Source: Mytilus edulis | Taxonomy: Eukaryota; Mollusca; Bivalvia; Mytilida; Mytilidae | DNA length: 64,000 nt | Assembly (NCBI RefSeq): GCF_963676685.1 | Contig: NC_092357.1 | Coordinates: 65,637,957-65,701,956 of the forward strand | Direction: 5' to 3' | Part shown: piece after piece, positions 12,078-25,002 of the stretch | How the letters are laid out: the number at the start of each line of letters is the position of its first letter | How positions within the stretch are numbered: position 1 is the first letter of the stretch | Notes under the pieces: model-generated | The model's input: the letters and a program-made list of their open reading frames with translations, nothing else | Databases searched by the model: none | What the model was told of the DNA's origin: nothing | Translations under genes and position numbers: made by a program

Positions 12078-13086
12078 ATGTTTATGATGAGAGTCATTGT
12101 GCTGTTTTCAGTTGTTGAATTTAACACCGGATTTCTGTTGAAGAATAACAATCCACAACAAAGTGGTACTGTAAATAATCAGTGCACCATGAATTGGAAA
12201 CATTACGTAGACAGCAGGAAATGTCCATGAGCCTATTGACGTCACAACTGGAGAAAAAGTTGGCGGAAATGGAGGCAAAAATTCCGGAACAATCATCCAG
12301 AAACGACACTTGCAAAGTCTTATATGAAACGTTGGAGCAAATCGCCCAAGAAGTCAAACAAAACAACACGCGCTTAGCTGGTGATCTTGAAACCCTTCAT
12401 CATAGTTACAAAACGCTGACAAAGATATGGATAAAAGGATTACCGAGCTCCAGCGAAACGTCAGTAACAAAGGTATCATGCAATATAACACTTTCTTTTA
12501 ACTATTTTACTTTAATTTCACATTAACACACACAAAAAATAAAAATTGGAAACGGAAACTTCATAAACATACATAGTCTCAGGTATTAAGTGTTTAATCC
12601 CGTACACGTGTCATATGAATGCATATATGTGTATTAACATTTGCTTCTCTTGCACTGGCATGAGTTGACGTGAAAAGGGAACTAACTTAAAGTTGTAAGG
12701 ACTTAGATTTTTGTTATCTTATCAAAAATGCAGTCTGAATCAGCAATTGACAGAAAACGTTGACAAAAAGATGAGTAATAAGATAACTGAACAAAAGGGA
12801 AATATAAGCATCAATGGGATCGTGGATAATGACATTTTCTTCCTACTATTTTATCTTACATTTCTATACATGTAAACACAAAAAAACAATACATAATTGG
12901 TTAGTTTCAAGAGAGATTACGCAAACACATGTACCAGTCTCACTTATAAATTTGTTTAATGCCAAAATCTTGTTGTTCTTTACAAAGATTAAGTTAAAAC
13001 TCGGAAATAAATTTAATCCAATATTTTTCGTTTGTTGTTCTATAGTATCTACAATTTTTTTTTTATAATAAAATATTTTTTGCAAG

Positions 13087-13315
13087 GTCTCATAAAAGTG
13101 GGACGAAAGATACCAAAGGGACAGTCAAACTCATAAATCTAAAATAAACTGACAACGCCATGGATAAAATGAAAAAGACAAACAGAAAAACAATAGTACA
13201 CATGACACAACATAGAAAACTAAAGAATAAACAACACGAACCCCAACAAAAACTAGAGGTGATCTCAGGTGCTCCGGAAGGGTAAGCAGATCCTGCTCCA
13301 CATGTGGCACCCGTG
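13087..13315 (-). repeat. Dispersed repeat, family R8 (copy 2)
   Basis: Inverted copy of 8080-8279, inside the C1q copy 2 intron. It starts with GGGACGAAAGATACCAAAGG and shares the CCTTCCGGAGCACC word region. The minus-strand frame at 13090-13359 is the same chance frame as in copy 1. Confidence 0.75.
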
Positions 13316-13379
13316 ATTACAAATCCGGTAAATAGTCTAATTCGGTAGGTCACATTCATGAAAGGGAAGGGGATTGTAG

Positions 13380-13700
13380 TTACGACGTAAGGAACATATC
13401 TGATATCATTTGTGAAACGGCTATTCCATAACGGTCAACCAACTCGTGATGGCGTTCGTAAAATTTACGAAGGGATGATTTCAACTTCACCATTTGGAAC
13501 TCTTGGTTTAATAGCTTCCTTGTGAGCTGTAACCCTCTATCAAGAAAATCATGATAGGAAATGCAAGCACGGGAATATCGTATCAATTGGAAGATATATA
13601 CCCTGTATGCAGGTGCTGCTTGAATGTTGCTACTTAGAAATGGAAAGTTCACAATTGGAAAGCTGAAATCATCTCTTTTGTCGTAAAGTTTTGTTTTCAA
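13380..13700 (-). pseudogene. Retroelement protein fragment (RT-linked C-terminal domain)
   Basis: An open frame of 106 codons contains KLYDKRDDFSFPIVNFPFLS, then IQAAPAYRVYIFQLIRYSRA and KLLNQEFQMVKLKSSLRKFY. I recognise this block as the stretch that follows the reverse transcriptase in a group of aquatic-animal non-LTR elements. No reverse-transcriptase motif is left next to it. It lies antisense in the intron of C1q copy 2. The family is recalled from memory and the exact clade is unknown. Confidence 0.65.
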
Positions 13701-14774
13701 CCGACAAGCTTTACAAAGTTGGGTTAATTAAACTTTTATGTGATATGTATCGATGTTTTTTGTATATATGTCAACTAAAACCTGTATCAATTCTTTTTTT
13801 ATTTAATCAAGTATTATATATATATTTATCAATTTTCTGTAATACTTTACCATAGTACCCTTAATTTAGACTTTATATCTATATAACTCTTTTTTCAGTG
13901 GCACTGACTGCATGTGTTTCTCCTCAGACTCATGTTGCTGCTGCTGAGACGATAAAGTTTAAAGATATAAGAACAAACATAGGCAACCCTAATGTATCCT
14001 CCTTTCGGTCAACTGGCATGTTTGTTTGTACTGTCTCCGATTTTTATCATATTTCTGCTGTGTTAATGTTGCGATCAAAGTCCCGTCGATTTAGTATTAT
14101 GAAAAACAACAACAGAATAGGGACCGGTTGGGTAGATGAAGGAAGTTATTGGCGTTCCCGAGTTACAGCAACATTGCTACAAGTAGGCGACACTGTCAAA
14201 GTAACCAGTGATGACTCTGTCGAAATTGGAAACGGTATAGCTTCATGTTTAACCATTGTAAGAATTAGCTAAAATCATCAAAATGAATTAAACCGAAGAA
14301 GATTTAGATGTCAGATCTCCAATTCAAAAACAAAATCTACTCGGTTAGAAGATGAACATTTTGTTTGTCAATGTTTTCAAATCAAACAAGTTGCTGTCTA
14401 TTTCTATTACATTATTAACGTGTTTAATGTTGGCATCAATATTTTCTTCTACACATGGTGATAGAAAAAAGTAAAATTACAAAAAAACTGAACTCCAAGG
14501 AAAATTCAAACCGAAAAAGCCCTAATCATATGGCAAAAATCAAAAGCTTAAACACATCAAACGAATGGATACCAACTGTCATATTTTTGACTTGGTACAG
14601 ACATTTTCCTATGTAAAAAATAGTGGTTTAAACCTGGTTTGATATATAGCTAGCTTAACCTCTCACTTGTATGACAGTCGTAGAACATTCCATTATATTG
14701 ACAACTATGTGTGATCAAAACCAGCAGACAGAATTTGTAAAATATCAAAATAGAGAATACTGAAATGAACCATA

Positions 14775-16262
14775 ACCAGATGCTCCGCAGGGCGCAAAGT
14801 ATACGACTGCAGCGGTTGAACTCTGAACGGTTGGGGCAAGTATGGACACAGCATTCAAGCTGGATTCAGCTCTAAATTCGGCTTGTGATTAAATAGTTGA
14901 CACAGCATAGGTTTCTGACACAGAATGAATGTGGTCTAATAAACTTAAAATTTGTTTTTGCCTTTGAGCAATTCACTATGCTGTTGAATATTAATCCTCT
15001 CAAAAAAATGTTTGAAGAAATTTTCTTTTTATTTATGAAATCTGAAATGAGAAAAATTGAACCCCCCCCCCCCCCCCAATTTTTTTTTCACATCCTCCTT
15101 TCCCTTATTCCAAAACTGATCTCAATTCAAATTATTAATGGAGTTTGCAACAATAACTACTCATTTAAATACATCATATAATATTAAAATGTAAAAAAGT
15201 GCTTGTTATCACTGAATGGTAAAGATTGTTTTAGTTTATCAGTTGGTAGTAAAAGTGAATATACATTGTATATTGTATAAAACAATGATTTAAGTTCATT
15301 CAACTACTATTCTGGACAAAGAAAGATAACTCCAATTGAAAATTTCTTGCTATTGCGCCATATTGTGCAATTAGATATTTCTTGCTATTGCACAATACTG
15401 TGCAATTGAAAATACTTGCTATTGCACAAAACTGTGCAATTGAAGATTTCTTGCTATTGCGAAATACTGTGCAATTGAAAATTTCTTGCTATTGCACAAT
15501 ACTTGATAACAGTATTGCACAATACTGTGCAATTGAAGATTTCTTGCTATTGCTGAATACTATGCACAATACTTAATATAATAATTTTGGATCCTGATTT
15601 GGACCAACTTAAAAATTGGGCCCATAATAAAAAATCTAAGTACATGTTTAGATTCAGCATATCAAAGAACCCCAATTATTCAATTTTTGATGAAATCGAA
15701 CAAAGTTTAATTTTGGACCCTTTATGCCCCTTATTCCTAAACTGTTTGGACCAAAACTCCCAAAATCAATCCCAACCTTCCTTTTATGGTCATAAACCTT
15801 GTGTTTAAATTTCATAGATTTCTATTTACTTATACTAAAGTTATGGTGGGAAAACCAAGAAAAATGCTTATTTGGGCCCCGTTTTGGCCCCTTATTCTTA
15901 AACTGTTGGGATGCCAACTCCCAAAATCAATCCCAACCTTCCTTTTGTGTTCATAAACCTTGTGTTGAAATTTCATTGATTTCTATTTACTTATACTAAA
16001 GTTATTGTGCGAAAACCAAGAATAATGCTTATTTTTGCCCTTTTTTGGCCCTTAATCCCTTAACAGTTTGAACCAAAACTCCCAAAATCAATCCCAACCT
16101 TCCTTTTGTGGTCATAAACCTTGTGTCAAAATTTCATAGATTTCCATTTACTTAAACTTAAGTTATAGTGCGGAAACCAAAAGTATTCGGACGACGACGC
16201 CGACGCCAACGTGATACCAATATACGACCAAAAAATTTTCAATTTTTGCGGTCGTATAAAAA
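14775..16262 (+). mobile_element. Composite repeat element, copy A (~1.5 kb)
   Basis: Starts at CCAGATGCTCCGCAGGGCGC and ends at TTTTTGCGGTCGTATAAA. It matches 40862-43008 in order and orientation. Near the start TATACGACTGCAG and at the end TGCGGTCGTATA are inverted, like terminal or subterminal repeats. Inside are, in order, a unique part, an array of TTGCACAATACTGTGCAA hairpin units (15345-15575), a GGACCAACTT..ISKNP-coding repeat, about three ~128-bp tandem units with CCTTCC..GGTCATAAACCTTGTG, and a GACGACGCCGACGCC tract. No transposase. I recognise it as mussel-type but cannot classify it. Confidence 0.7.
15345..15575. repeat. Array of ~34-bp hairpin units
   Basis: About seven units of CTTGCTATTGCACAATACTG followed by TGCAATTGAAGATTT. 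Each contains the near-palindrome TTGCACAATACTGTGCAA. A shorter, more degenerate array is at the same place in copy B (~41405-41585). Confidence 0.75.
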
Positions 16263-17170
16263 CAAGTCAAGGTCAGATGCAGATGCAGATGCCAGTCGGA
16301 CATGTACATTTTACAGTTTCCGTGCACCAAATAAAGTTAGTATATTCTAGTATCCGCGTAATACTCTAAATTCATGGATGCATGCATTTATTATGGCTAA
16401 CCCTTAATCACTGGCTACAAGGCGAGAAATCTGATTGATGCGATTGCAATTTTATGAACGTAAATCACTGTCACACTGATATTATGAGTGCGAATTTCAA
16501 TAGTCAATGCATCCCGATAAAAAACATTATTTGAACTATAAATAAAGTTCAAGGCCAGATGAAAACTACCAGTCGGACAAATGCGCCTTACATTACGAAG
16601 TATTAAACCGAACGGATATGTAATCTCTGCGCCGGAGATTGATATTTCCATAGACCAAATATAGTTGAAATATTGCTTGTATTTCCTATTATTATTTTGT
16701 TCGTAGAGGGTTGCTGCTTTATACAAAGAAGCTATTAAAGAAGGACGTAACCATGTGGTGGATGATCCGTTTACCCTTCCGGAACATCTGAGATCACCCC
16801 CGGTTTTTTATTGAGCTCGTTATACTAAGTCAGTTTGTTTTCGACTTGAATATCTCATTGTCCTCTTTCTTATCCAAATAATGGACTTCAACCATGCAAG
16901 AAAACTAAACTTTGTTCACTGATCCTCGAAGTGAGATTGATGTTAAGTGAGTCATGTCTGAAGAACATGTAGACATTTCAAGGATCTCGTTTACGAAATA
17001 TAGATATCTTTTAAGATCTTTTTGTTATTTTTTATTGTCATTTTGTTATGTTGTGTGACTGTTGTGTCACATACTATAAATCTGTAGTTTTATGGCAACA
17101 AAGATTTGAATTAATTGAATTTAATTTAATCATTAAAAGAGTATTTCGCATGACATATCTGGTCATGAAT
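16263..17170. other. Intergenic DNA, no gene seen
   Basis: It contains a short R8 repeat piece (~16757-16815) and a GCAGATGCAGATGCCAGTCG motif near 16278. The minus-strand frame at 16415-16726 has no recognisable domain, and I treat it as chance. Confidence 0.5.
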
Positions 17171-17174
17171 TCAA

Positions 17175-17310
17175 TATTCTTAAAAACAACAACAAAATAT
17201 AGAGTGATTAGATAGATAGTTATTATCATGACTGTACCGGCGTTCCGCGATATAGTCAAAGTAACCAGTGATGTCCATGTTCAACCATTATACAACTATA
17301 ATCCTAAAGA
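17175..17310 (+). pseudogene. C1q-domain 3' remnant
   Basis: The words AAAACAACAACA, GGCGTTCC, ATAGTCAAAGTAACCAGTGA and CATGTTCAACCATTATAC line up in order with 14100-14262, the second half of the copy 2 domain. Two internal deletions are visible. A third member of the cluster, reduced to ~135 bp. Confidence 0.75.
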
Positions 17311-19145
17311 CTCATTCTTCGGATGTGTTTTCTTTTCGACGAAGACATTGATTAGTATATTAAACAAATTAGAAATAGAGGAAAAATGAAAATTACTTAT
17401 ATGCAATTGGTTTGATGTAAACGTTACAGTTAAGTATCATATTCAATTGATGTTTTAATGAAATCGAAGATAAGAAGGAATCAACTGATGCATGTACATG
17501 CAGTGCATGATGATATTTTGTAGTTTATTCAAAACGGTAATTGTTCTCAAGGGAAAAGATTCTCTTTGGTACTGTGTTTTGCAGGATGGAATTAGGAAAA
17601 TGTTCAAATCGTTATGTCTATTTTGGCCTTTGTGGAAATATTTCCTTGTTTAAGGTGTTGCAAGTTTTTAAGTTTTCCATTTCATATAGCATTACCAATC
17701 GTGAATCTTTTCTTCTGTCAGAGAGACGTTGAAACATATTAGTACGATCATCCCGTTGTATCTTTCGCAAAGTAAAACCAAAACATCTGTCTTAATGAGA
17801 TCCGTCAGATTTCAGACAGTGAGCATGCAGATGCAGACGGAAGACATTTGTCAATATCTTGACACCGTCTTGACCGAATCGGTAATGCATGGCAATCTAA
17901 AATTTCTCAATATCATGCCCTATTCACAGCATAAATACCGTTCATACAACGCATTGGTACGATTTTGATCCACTACATCAGAATATGTCTGGACATAGTC
18001 CCAATTATTGTTTGATGTCTCCCCAGTGTTACTGTTGAGAGTGATTTGCCGCCTTCTCATGACCATTCCCAGTCCGCAGGACTCTGTTACGGACAGAATC
18101 GGCTGCGTTAATAAAATGATCGGAAATTCATGATAAATGAGGGTAAAAATCAGTCGTTCTGACTTTTCGTGTCGTAGCGCTATATCTTAATAAAGAACGG
18201 TAATCGACACAATTATCGTCATCATATTTTAAATAGATCATACTTATTTGTTACTGAATACTATAGTATATTAAAATGTCACTCAGAATTCAATACACAT
18301 GTATAAGTATGAATTAAAAGGCAATCGAGTACTATTTAGAAAATGTAAAACAATGTTACATACCAAATTACCTGAACTATTATACAACAACAATCAAATT
18401 AGCTCGTTATTATGCAAAACATAATCATACCACACACCAAAGTTCATCAATTTCTGCAATGCTCTGTTTATTTAATGTTGTATATCGGTCATTACGGTAT
18501 CGGTGCGCAAGCAACCATGGTACTAAAACTTATACATGGGACTATGGTAGCTCGGCCGTTAGCCCACACCAGTTTAGTATATTTAAGAAGGTAAACTCGG
18601 TTTTCCCACATCACAATGTTCGACTGGGTCTTTTCGTTTGGGATGTTGTACTGGAAAGGAACATTTGGCAGAGGAGAGGACAGACAGTGATTCATATGTA
18701 GGACTCTAAAGTGCAATGGTATTTTGTTTGCTAATACACAATGGTAAATCACGCTAAAATGCATTTGATCAATAGTATAAGTTTGGATGATTAAAACGAT
18801 GAAGTACATGGATTTTTTGTTTTAGTCCTTTTGCAATAGCTAACCGTTATACATATGCCAAGGTATCACATATGACAGGCTTAGTTGTAATTTACCGATA
18901 GGCCTTTAGTATCTATATAGAAAATGTGGTCAACTGCAGGAAACAAGTCCTTCTTCTAGCATCAGAAAATACACACATTTGTTTCAGTTGACAAAAGCCG
19001 GTTAGGTTTCAAATTTTAAGCCATGGACATTCCGGTTAAAAAGTTGTTGATCAAATATTCTTAATCTAATTTCCAGCATGTATTTTTTTAGTTTGTATAA
19101 ACGATTGTTAACGTCACAATCCAACTAAGTTTCTAACGTTTATAT
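17311..19145. other. Unassigned DNA, no gene recognised
   Basis: Frames of 60-105 codons occur (17541-17968, 18412-18809) but show no domain, splice context or conservation I can see. The 18490-18700 stretch is less AT-rich than its surroundings, but I cannot assign it. Confidence 0.4.
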
Positions 19146-19149
19146 TTCG

Positions 19150-19258
19150 CAGACCATCGGACTTTAGCGTATGGAGGTATCGCACTTTAGCGTAGACCAT
19201 CGAACTTTAGCGTGACCATCATACTTTAGCGTCCCCATCGCACTTTAGAGTCCTACAC
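19150..19258. repeat. ~20-bp tandem repeat ACTTTAGCGT
   Basis: Five degenerate units of ACCATCGNACTTTAGCGT or close variants run head to tail, directly before the GGGGACGAAG element. Confidence 0.8.
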
Positions 19259-19274
19259 ATATATACTATTATAT

Positions 19275-19735
19275 GGGGACGAAGTCCCCAATAACAGTAG
19301 AAAATTCAATAAATTTTTCATTGTACTAATGAACTCAAAATCGTTCAATTTTTTTTATGTCATGTTTTGAAATCCCGGACCTGCGCAGAAATGTACAATA
19401 TACTTCCTTTTTCCGGTCTCGTTTGTATGAAACTTTGAGTAAAATATATATTTATCAGTCTAGTATAAAATAGGAAGAAACGCGCAATACCAATTTCATT
19501 TTTAATAATTCCTTGATATGAAAAAACGTTACCTAATGATAGCGTTTCTTTGTTTACATTGCATATGACGTCATAATTTAAATAACGTCACAACTAAAAT
19601 CCCTAACAACAGAACCAAACTCGGAAACGTTACGGTATTTCCGTTTCTTTTTTTTTGACAAATAATTTAGTTACAAAAAAATAATTCATACAGACTTCGT
19701 CCCCATTTACAGGTAATGCCTGCCTCATATTAAAC
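19275..19735. mobile_element. GGGGACGAAGTC-ended repeat, copy 1
   Basis: A ~460-bp unit starts GGGGACGAAGTCCCCAATAA and ends GACTTCGTCCCCATTTACAG followed by GTAATGCCTGCC. It is almost identical to 48239-48719. The outer GGGGACGAAGTC and GACTTCGTCCCC are inverted. No coding capacity: a non-autonomous element of unknown class. Confidence 0.75.
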
Positions 19736-19962
19736 CAAAATCTGTCTTTCATTCGGAACACAGGAATAATATGCGAAAATTTAATAGAAAAAAAACATGA
19801 TAAAGGAGCAGAAAGAATATTACCAACTAAACACATACACCCTCCCGGCTCAATTTTACGCTTACTGGGAAAACAAAAGACCACTAAACAAACAGGCTTA
19901 AATTTAAGGTTTATGCAAACATCAATCGATAAAATGTTTCAGCTGTAAGTATGTATAAGCAT

Positions 19963-20158
19963 TTACGGGTATACAGTTTTTGCTGGGCTGTCTAATCCAA
20001 TATAGACTGAATTCTTGGCATCAGCGATAACTCGTACACCAAGATATGAAATGAATCCATCGATTGTGAAATTAAGTCCCATGGCACCAACAATCTTCTT
20101 GTAAGACTCAGCCTCTTTCTCATATTGGGCAATTATGGCCTGTGCTTCAGTCTGTGCT
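19963..20158 (-). CDS. SPFH-like gene exon 6 (C-terminus)
   Basis: Acceptor ATATTTTTCAG. Codes AQTEAQAIIAQYEKEAESYK, then GAMGLNFTIDGFISYLG and the end SPAKTVYP with stop TAA at 19963-19965. Confidence 0.85.
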
Positions 20159-23100
20159 CTGAAAAATATACAATCATTCGTCACAACTCGGCCGATTCCG
20201 TACCTTCATTCGTCACAACTCGGCCGATTCGGTAGCTTCGGAGAGAAGGAGAGTAACGGATTCACCCGAGGATTGCCGATTGATACAAGAATGACGATTG
20301 CACTCAATGTCCGATCTATAAAAGTGTTTGTTCTTGAAGTAGGAGGAATGTGAGATTATTATCAAGCCGATTTTACATTGTACTGATACTTTTATATTAT
20401 TGAAGACAATATATTGACTTGTGCATATATTTTTTTGGTGTGTTTTGTTTGTTTGTAATGTTTTTTTTTTAGTCAGACCGTTTTAGGTACGTCGTTGTGT
20501 TGTTATTTGATTGAATGATATATAGGACGTCTACTGTTATCGATACAAACACAAATTTTAATTTGAGAATCATTATTTCATAAAAAAAAATGTTTGCTTG
20601 GAAACAGAAATATAAACTTTCAAATATTGGTGATTTATTTATTTATGTTTGTATTTTCTAAGGCTCTGTCTCAATAAAGGAGAGACAGGCAAGTCTGAAA
20701 TATAGGTACATGTGTGAGTAGCGAAACTTTCGTTATAATGAAAAACATCAATAAAATGCTGTTTCTTTTTTATAGTGTCAAGATTGAATTGTCCATACAA
20801 AAAACATTGAAAGATTATGTTTTTTGTGGCTTTCGAGTTGCTCAGTTTTTAATACTTTAGGTTGTGTTATGTAAACTATTGATTGCCTATCTTCTTTTTC
20901 GTTTTTTTGTCTTGGTTATCTCATGGCGGTCAGTTTTTGTCAGTTTAACACTGATAGAAGATGATTAAACCAACAAAAACTGACCGTAATGGTATAACCA
21001 AAGTCGTTGAAAATGGTGTTAAAACCAACAAACAATCAGATAAAACTCGTTCAGACTAACGTTTGAAACAAGTACCAAAACATTAAAACTGCACATGATC
21101 AGATAATGAGCTTTAAATGGTAATTTTAAATGCGTTGTATATCTTACTTGTTGGATAAAATACGTGCATCCGATTCCGCTTTATCCACAATAATCCTTGC
21201 TTGTGTTTCAGCCTCACGTTTCTTTGTCTGTGCCTCTGTCAGAAGTCGTGGACGTTCATTGTAAGCCACCTGGATATCTTCTCTAGCTCTTTCCTTGCTC
21301 CTAATAGCACTCTCATATTCGGATGGTCTCGCTATGTTGCTTACCTAAATAAATCAATCAGTGCTTATCAATCTAGAAAAATCAAATAAGAATCCCAATA
21401 GAAAGTACGGAGATTTTATTTTTCTAAATTAGATTACATAATATTTTATTACATTTGCTAAAATGATTAGTTAAATATAGAATTTAAAGAATCATGCAAC
21501 AGTTAAAATGGTTAACTCAGTCAATAACAGAAAGGTATCTGATGATATGATTTTCGTGCGCTCAACACCTCAAAAAATCATCAGGTGCGTTTGTTTTAAT
21601 AAGTTCAGAAAAGCAAAAGCAAGAAAATCCTGGAGAGCATATAAGAACCGAAACGGGTCACGAGAACAGCTAAATCGTTTAAAGTCAACTTTGTTTCGAG
21701 TTAGTTTGACACCAGTTTAAAAAAAAACCGATAAAATAAGATTGAGAATAGAAATTGGAAATGTGTCAAAGAGACAACAACCCGACCAAAGAGCAGAAAA
21801 CAGCCGAAGACCACCAATAGGTCTTCAACACAACGAGAAAATCCCGCACCCGGAGGCGTGCTTCAGCTGGCCCCTAAACAAAAATGTGTACTAGTTCAGT
21901 GATAATGGATGTCATACTTAACTAAATGTACTAAAATTCAAAATTATACTAGAGTAACAAAGGCAAGAGCCTCTGAGGCTACTGACTTGGGACAGGCACA
22001 CCAATTGCGGGGTTAAAATACCATGATACATAAATTAACAAAGGGCTAAATATCTGTTTTTTTCTAACTATCCATTGGTATCTCAAACAAAATATTCAAA
22101 CTTATCAGGGAAATTGGTCCCAACTAATCATCAATATGCATGAACTATTTGCCACCGGTAATTGAATAACACTGAATAGTTGGTCCTGTACGGTCTCCTT
22201 CTGCCGATTGCCCTTGTTTGGTAAATTTTACCTATTGTTATTTTACCCTTACCTGTAGGTCAGTGATGTCAGCCTGAAGGTCTTTATACCTCTGAATTAT
22301 TTGTTCTCGGACCTTTTCCTGGAATATTGCGCGTTCAGCCTGGAACTGTGATGTATTGAAGTAGCTACAAGCTTCGTGCAAAGCGGATCTTCCTATAAAA
22401 TAAGAATGAATATCAATTTATTTCTGGTTTTGAAAATATAATCTTTAATAAACTTTACACATTTTGTAAAGTGACCAGCTGAAGCACGCCTCCGGGAACG
22501 GGATTTCTCGTTGTGTTGAAGACCTATTTGTGGTCTTCGGCTGTTTTCTGCTCTTTGGTCGGGTTGTTGTCTTTTTCACATGTTCCCCATTTCCATTCTC
22601 AATATTATATGAAGTTACGCTAAAAACTGAAGGAAGAATAGTTCAGCGGATATAAGAATAATTGATCACTTATGGTAAAAGCATGAAACTTGGCACAATG
22701 AAAGGGGTATAAACAAAATTGTGATATGGAGCCACGAAAAACAAATCAAAATGACCGCCAAATCAAAGATGGTCGACATAAGGTACAAGGATTATACAAG
22801 AACAAACTTTTGATGAAGTCTACCGATATGTAAGTGTTCAGCAGATACCAAATATTTATGAAAAAACATTACAGACATGTCAACAATTGTTTTTTCAATT
22901 CAAAAAAATACTAGATTAATCAAAATGGCGTCCGAATTCAAAATGGCATCGTAAAAATATAGATAACATACCTGCATATTCAAGGACTTTAATATAACCA
23001 GTTTGGTTTCTGAAGTCTAAGATAATTTTCTTCAGGTTGGCAGATCTGACTTTATATTGGTACGTAACGTCCAAGGTTATTTTTATGCCATCTTTGTTGT

Positions 23101-24971
23101 AACACTGGAAGTCAAAGGGTAAGTTGAATGTAAATGAGAGAAAAATTCAGAACATGAGCAACAGTAAAAATAATGATATAAAAATAAGAAGATGCGTTGT
23201 GATTGCCATCCAAGGAGACATCTATAAAATCAGGATATAAGCAACAATGGGTATATAAACCGTCAACTTCCGAAGCAAGGTTGTCGGCTCTCCGGACATT
23301 CCCGAATTGCCAAGTTTATGAGCTTCGGTCCTTGCTTGGAAGTTGATAAACCGTACGGCCTGCAACAATGAGAAAAACATATCCTTTTTGTATAATCAAT
23401 AAAAGGCCCCGACAATAAATATAAATATCCTTTGTATGGACTCTGTTAAGTCACGAGATTTTTTTCTAATATGAACTAAATATTGATTAAAAAGCGTTCA
23501 AATTTCTTCTTAAAATCCGTGTTTCAAACTAAGATATGGTTTGGTGTTTCTTTTTTATCTGCAACTCCTTGCCAGCATGTGAATGCAAAGCCACAAATAC
23601 ATTCTTTAAGACGTCATTGAAGGCTAAAAGAACATAAATGTGTTTGTTTGTCATCGTAACCTAGATTATTGAGTTTCAACGGTGTATTCATACTGTCTGT
23701 AAATTGAGGAAAATGTTAGTATTAAAAGAGACGTTTTGACTTACTTGTAAGTCGTCGAATGTGATTGACTTGTAAACACTTGGAAAGATGATATAATTGA
23801 AACCAGGAGGCCCCAAGTGTAAACCTTCTCTGTCAGTAGTATCATGTAACTTTTTCTTCAGTGTATCGTACTTTACACCGACTGTAATAAATAATGCAAT
23901 ACAATTATCATTATTAATTCTAATGATATGTAATGACAAAATATATAATAGAAGAAGAAAAAAATGTTTACAAAAGAAAAAGAAAAACCCCAGCTATGTA
24001 ATAATAAATAACATGGTTTGCATTGAAGGCCTTTATATTATACGTTACACTGCGTTTACAAATACACAATGAGCGTGAATTATATAAATACAATCGGGAG
24101 GTTAGGCTAGCCATAAAAACAGTTTAAACTTTTTCTTAAAATGTCCTGTACCAAGTCAGAAATATGACAGTTGTTATCAAATAGTCCGTTTCTTATATAT
24201 GTAGGTGTTTGTTTTTGTTGCAATTCAATGTTGTTTTCATCTTATAGTTGATGTGTTCCCTCTGTTTTAGTTTGTAACGCGGATTTGTTTACGCCAAATC
24301 AATGTATGACTATTAACCAGCGGTATACTACTGTTACCTTTATTTATTTGACGACAAATAAGCATATGTCACGTGACTGTATTGTCACTCATTCCAATAA
24401 TTCGTTTTTCACAATTTTAAAAAAGAGACATCAAATCCTACAATTTTATTGGTCGAGATGCTATATTCTAAATTTACCGTTTGACAATCTTTTAAGGACT
24501 ATGGACATTTTCATTGATCCTACCCCAATGTTCAATCAATCTGCACTTTACCTATAAATAATGTCATGCATTGGCGGATCCAGAGGGGGGTTCCGGGGGT
24601 GCGCACCCCCCCTTTGGTTTTGCCAATTTTTTTTTAAATTTTTTTTTTGGGGGGGGGGGGGGGGGGTCCTTTACTTTAACAAACATCCCTCAATTATCTG
24701 TATTCTAAATTTGAGTCCTGTACACATAGTAGTTCTGTTTATAATCCGGATTTCTTACCTAAGTAGGTCCATCCAAAATCCGAATTTTTTACGGGTTGAC
24801 ACCAACGTGCTGCGACGTTAACTTACGTTTGTTATGAATAGAATCATGGATACTGATGAACTTAGGTCGATGAAAGAGCTCATAAATAGTAACAATGAAG
24901 AAGATATTAGATCGAGTTTTATATATTAGATAAAAAATTAGAATCCATATGAATTCCCGCTAGTATCGACC

Positions 24972-25002
<31 letters not shown>

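Larger units (their letters stand above)
12078..14272 (+). pseudogene. C1q-domain-containing gene copy 2, frameshifted
   Basis: Exon 1 starts at ATG 12078 (MFMMRVIVLFSVVEFNTGF, a plausible signal peptide). A one-base shift at ~12180 moves the coil (HHELETLRRQQEMSMSLLTS onward) into another frame. A second shift near 12410 is needed to read NADKDMDKRITELQRN before the donor at 12472/12473. The intron (12473-13898) contains an extra coil-like segment (~12741-12815), an inverted R8 repeat and an RT-linked fragment. The last exon (13899-14272) encodes a full C1q domain of about 124 residues ending SCLTIVRIS and a stop. A phase-1 join gives VALTACVS, normal for the family. Intact relatives are secreted lectin-like immune proteins. 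Two frameshifts make this copy probably dead, though the domain exon itself is clean. Confidence 0.75.

Noticed and set aside
15062..15077. Functional G-quadruplex at poly-C/poly-G runs (also ~24650 and ~24970)
   Set aside because: These are homopolymer runs, mostly in element ends, and their lengths are unreliable in assemblies.
16415..16726. 103-residue minus-strand gene
   Set aside because: No recognisable domain or gene context, and surrounded by repeat remnants.
18412..18809. Overlapping 60-105-codon genes
   Set aside because: No domain, splice sites or second copy; the frames overlap on both strands as chance frames do.
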